From Betaproteobacteria bacterium (GTDB taxonomy: Bacteria; Pseudomonadota; Gammaproteobacteria; Burkholderiales; Burkholderiaceae_C), in NCBI GenBank assembly GCA_009927195.1, contig RFNL01000152.1:1-5450 (forward strand): DNA of 5,450 nucleotides. The letters run 5' to 3'. Position numbers and translations under genes: made by a program. Every line of letters begins with the position of its first letter. Within the stretch, counting starts at the first letter, position 1. This document shows, in pieces, positions 4,860-5,450 of the stretch. The notes under the pieces were generated by a model. The model did not search any database. It was not told where the DNA came from and was given only the letters and a program-made list of their open reading frames with translations.

Positions 4860-5450
4860 CAAGTGCAAGACCGCATACACGCGGCTTGCATGCACAGTGG
4901 TCGCCCCACAGACGGTGTGCATTTGTTGGCCGTTTCCAAAACATTTCCCGCACAGCCAGTGGCCGTTGTGGCGGCGATGGGCCAGCGTGACTTCGGCGAA
5001 AACTATGTGCAAGAGGGGGTCGACAAAATCGCAGCGCTGCGGCATCTGCCCGGCTTGGTGTGGCATTGCATCGGGCCTTTGCAAAGCAATAAAACCCGAC
5101 TGGTCGCGGCGCATTTCGATTGGGTGCAAAGCGTGGACCGTTTGAAAATTGCCCAGCGCCTGAACGAGCAACGCCCCGCGCATTTGCCGCCATTGCAAGT
5201 TTGTTTGCAAGTCAATACCGATGGCGGCCCCACCAAAGCGGGTGTGGCGCCTGCGGATGCCTTGGCTTTGGCCCAAGCGGTGGCAGCCTTGCCCCGACTG
5301 ACTTTGCGCGGTCTCATGACCATCCCCGATCCGGTGCAGGGGTTTGACGCACAGGTGGCGGTTCACATGCAAGCCAAGCGATTGTTCGATGGGTTGCAAC
5401 AGTCCTTGGCATTGCCCCAGTTTGACACCTTGTCCATGGGCATGAGCGGC
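4833..5450 (+). CDS. yggS: YggS/PLPBP family pyridoxal 5'-phosphate homeostasis protein, 3' end cut off by the window edge
   Basis: The window holds 206 codons without a stop; the family usually has about 225-235 residues, so some 20-30 are missing. The family is a single TIM-barrel domain like the N-terminal domain of alanine racemase. It binds PLP but has no known catalytic reaction, and it keeps free PLP and amino/keto-acid balance in order. Motifs seen are LLAVSKTF (31-38) with the PLP-binding Lys36, FGENYVQE (54-61), WHCIGPLQSNKTR (76-88), CLQVNTDGGPTKAGV (about 124-138), LRGLMTIPDP (about 158-167) and LSMGMSG at the right edge. The ATG at 4833 places the lysine at 36, as in E. coli YggS. 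No Shine-Dalgarno precedes it. It is divergent from pilT across 33 bases, a neighbourhood also known in Pseudomonas, so the pairing is old, though no functional link is proven. Confidence 0.95.
   Translation, partial: MGSLNQSWQQVQDRIHAACMHSGRPTDGVHLLAVSKTFPAQPVAVVAAMGQRDFGENYVQEGVDKIAALRHLPGLVWHCIGPLQSNKTRLVAAHFDWVQSVDRLKIAQRLNEQRPAHLPPLQVCLQVNTDGGPTKAGVAPADALALAQAVAALPRLTLRGLMTIPDPVQGFDAQVAVHMQAKRLFDGLQQSLALPQFDTLSMGMSG

Noticed and set aside
4800..5399. 200-codon upstream extension of the pilT reading frame
   Set aside because: It lies entirely antisense to or upstream of yggS, has no PilT similarity, and the AGGAGG-preceded ATG at 4799 gives the normal family N-terminus and length.

Overview
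This 5450-base window looks like a chromosomal housekeeping region of a betaproteobacterium of the order Burkholderiales, most likely Comamonadaceae-like. This is inferred from moderately high GC by eye, from protein sequences resembling those of that group, and from a gene order close to the Escherichia coli yraL(rsmI)-lpoA-yraN-diaA-dolP cluster but without lpoA. I see no insertion sequence, prophage, CRISPR array or other mobile element. Nearly all the sequence is accounted for by six protein genes and the end of one tRNA.

Layout from left to right. Positions 1-66 are the 3' part of a tRNA-Arg (anticodon CCG) whose 5' end lies outside the window. rsmI (16S rRNA 2'-O-methyltransferase, minus strand) converges on it. 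Head-to-head with rsmI, and only a few bases away, starts a plus-strand cluster: yraN (nuclease-fold protein), diaA (SIS-domain regulator of DnaA, or a phosphosugar isomerase) and dolP (outer-membrane BON lipoprotein). diaA and dolP overlap by ATGA. The cluster ends in a strong perfect hairpin with A and T tracts that can terminate transcription on both strands. On the far side, on the minus strand, is a beta-hydroxyacid dehydrogenase of the 3-hydroxyisobutyrate dehydrogenase family. Upstream of it on the same strand is a PilT-type retraction ATPase gene. Divergent from pilT, across only 33 bases, is yggS (PLP homeostasis protein), which runs off the right edge.

How the genes fit together. 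The rsmI-yraN-diaA-dolP block joins ribosome modification, a nuclease-like protein of uncertain role, replication-initiation timing and outer-membrane integrity. It is a conserved neighbourhood rather than one pathway. The yggS/pilT pair is also a known neighbourhood, as in Pseudomonas, where pilU follows pilT. Here pilU is absent directly downstream and a dehydrogenase takes its place.

No clearly new system is visible. The points most worth a second look are the PilT homologue with an altered AIRNLIR-type motif and no adjacent pilU, a DiaA-like protein that keeps both candidate catalytic residues of phosphoheptose isomerase, and the very compact divergent starts at rsmI/yraN and pilT/yggS.
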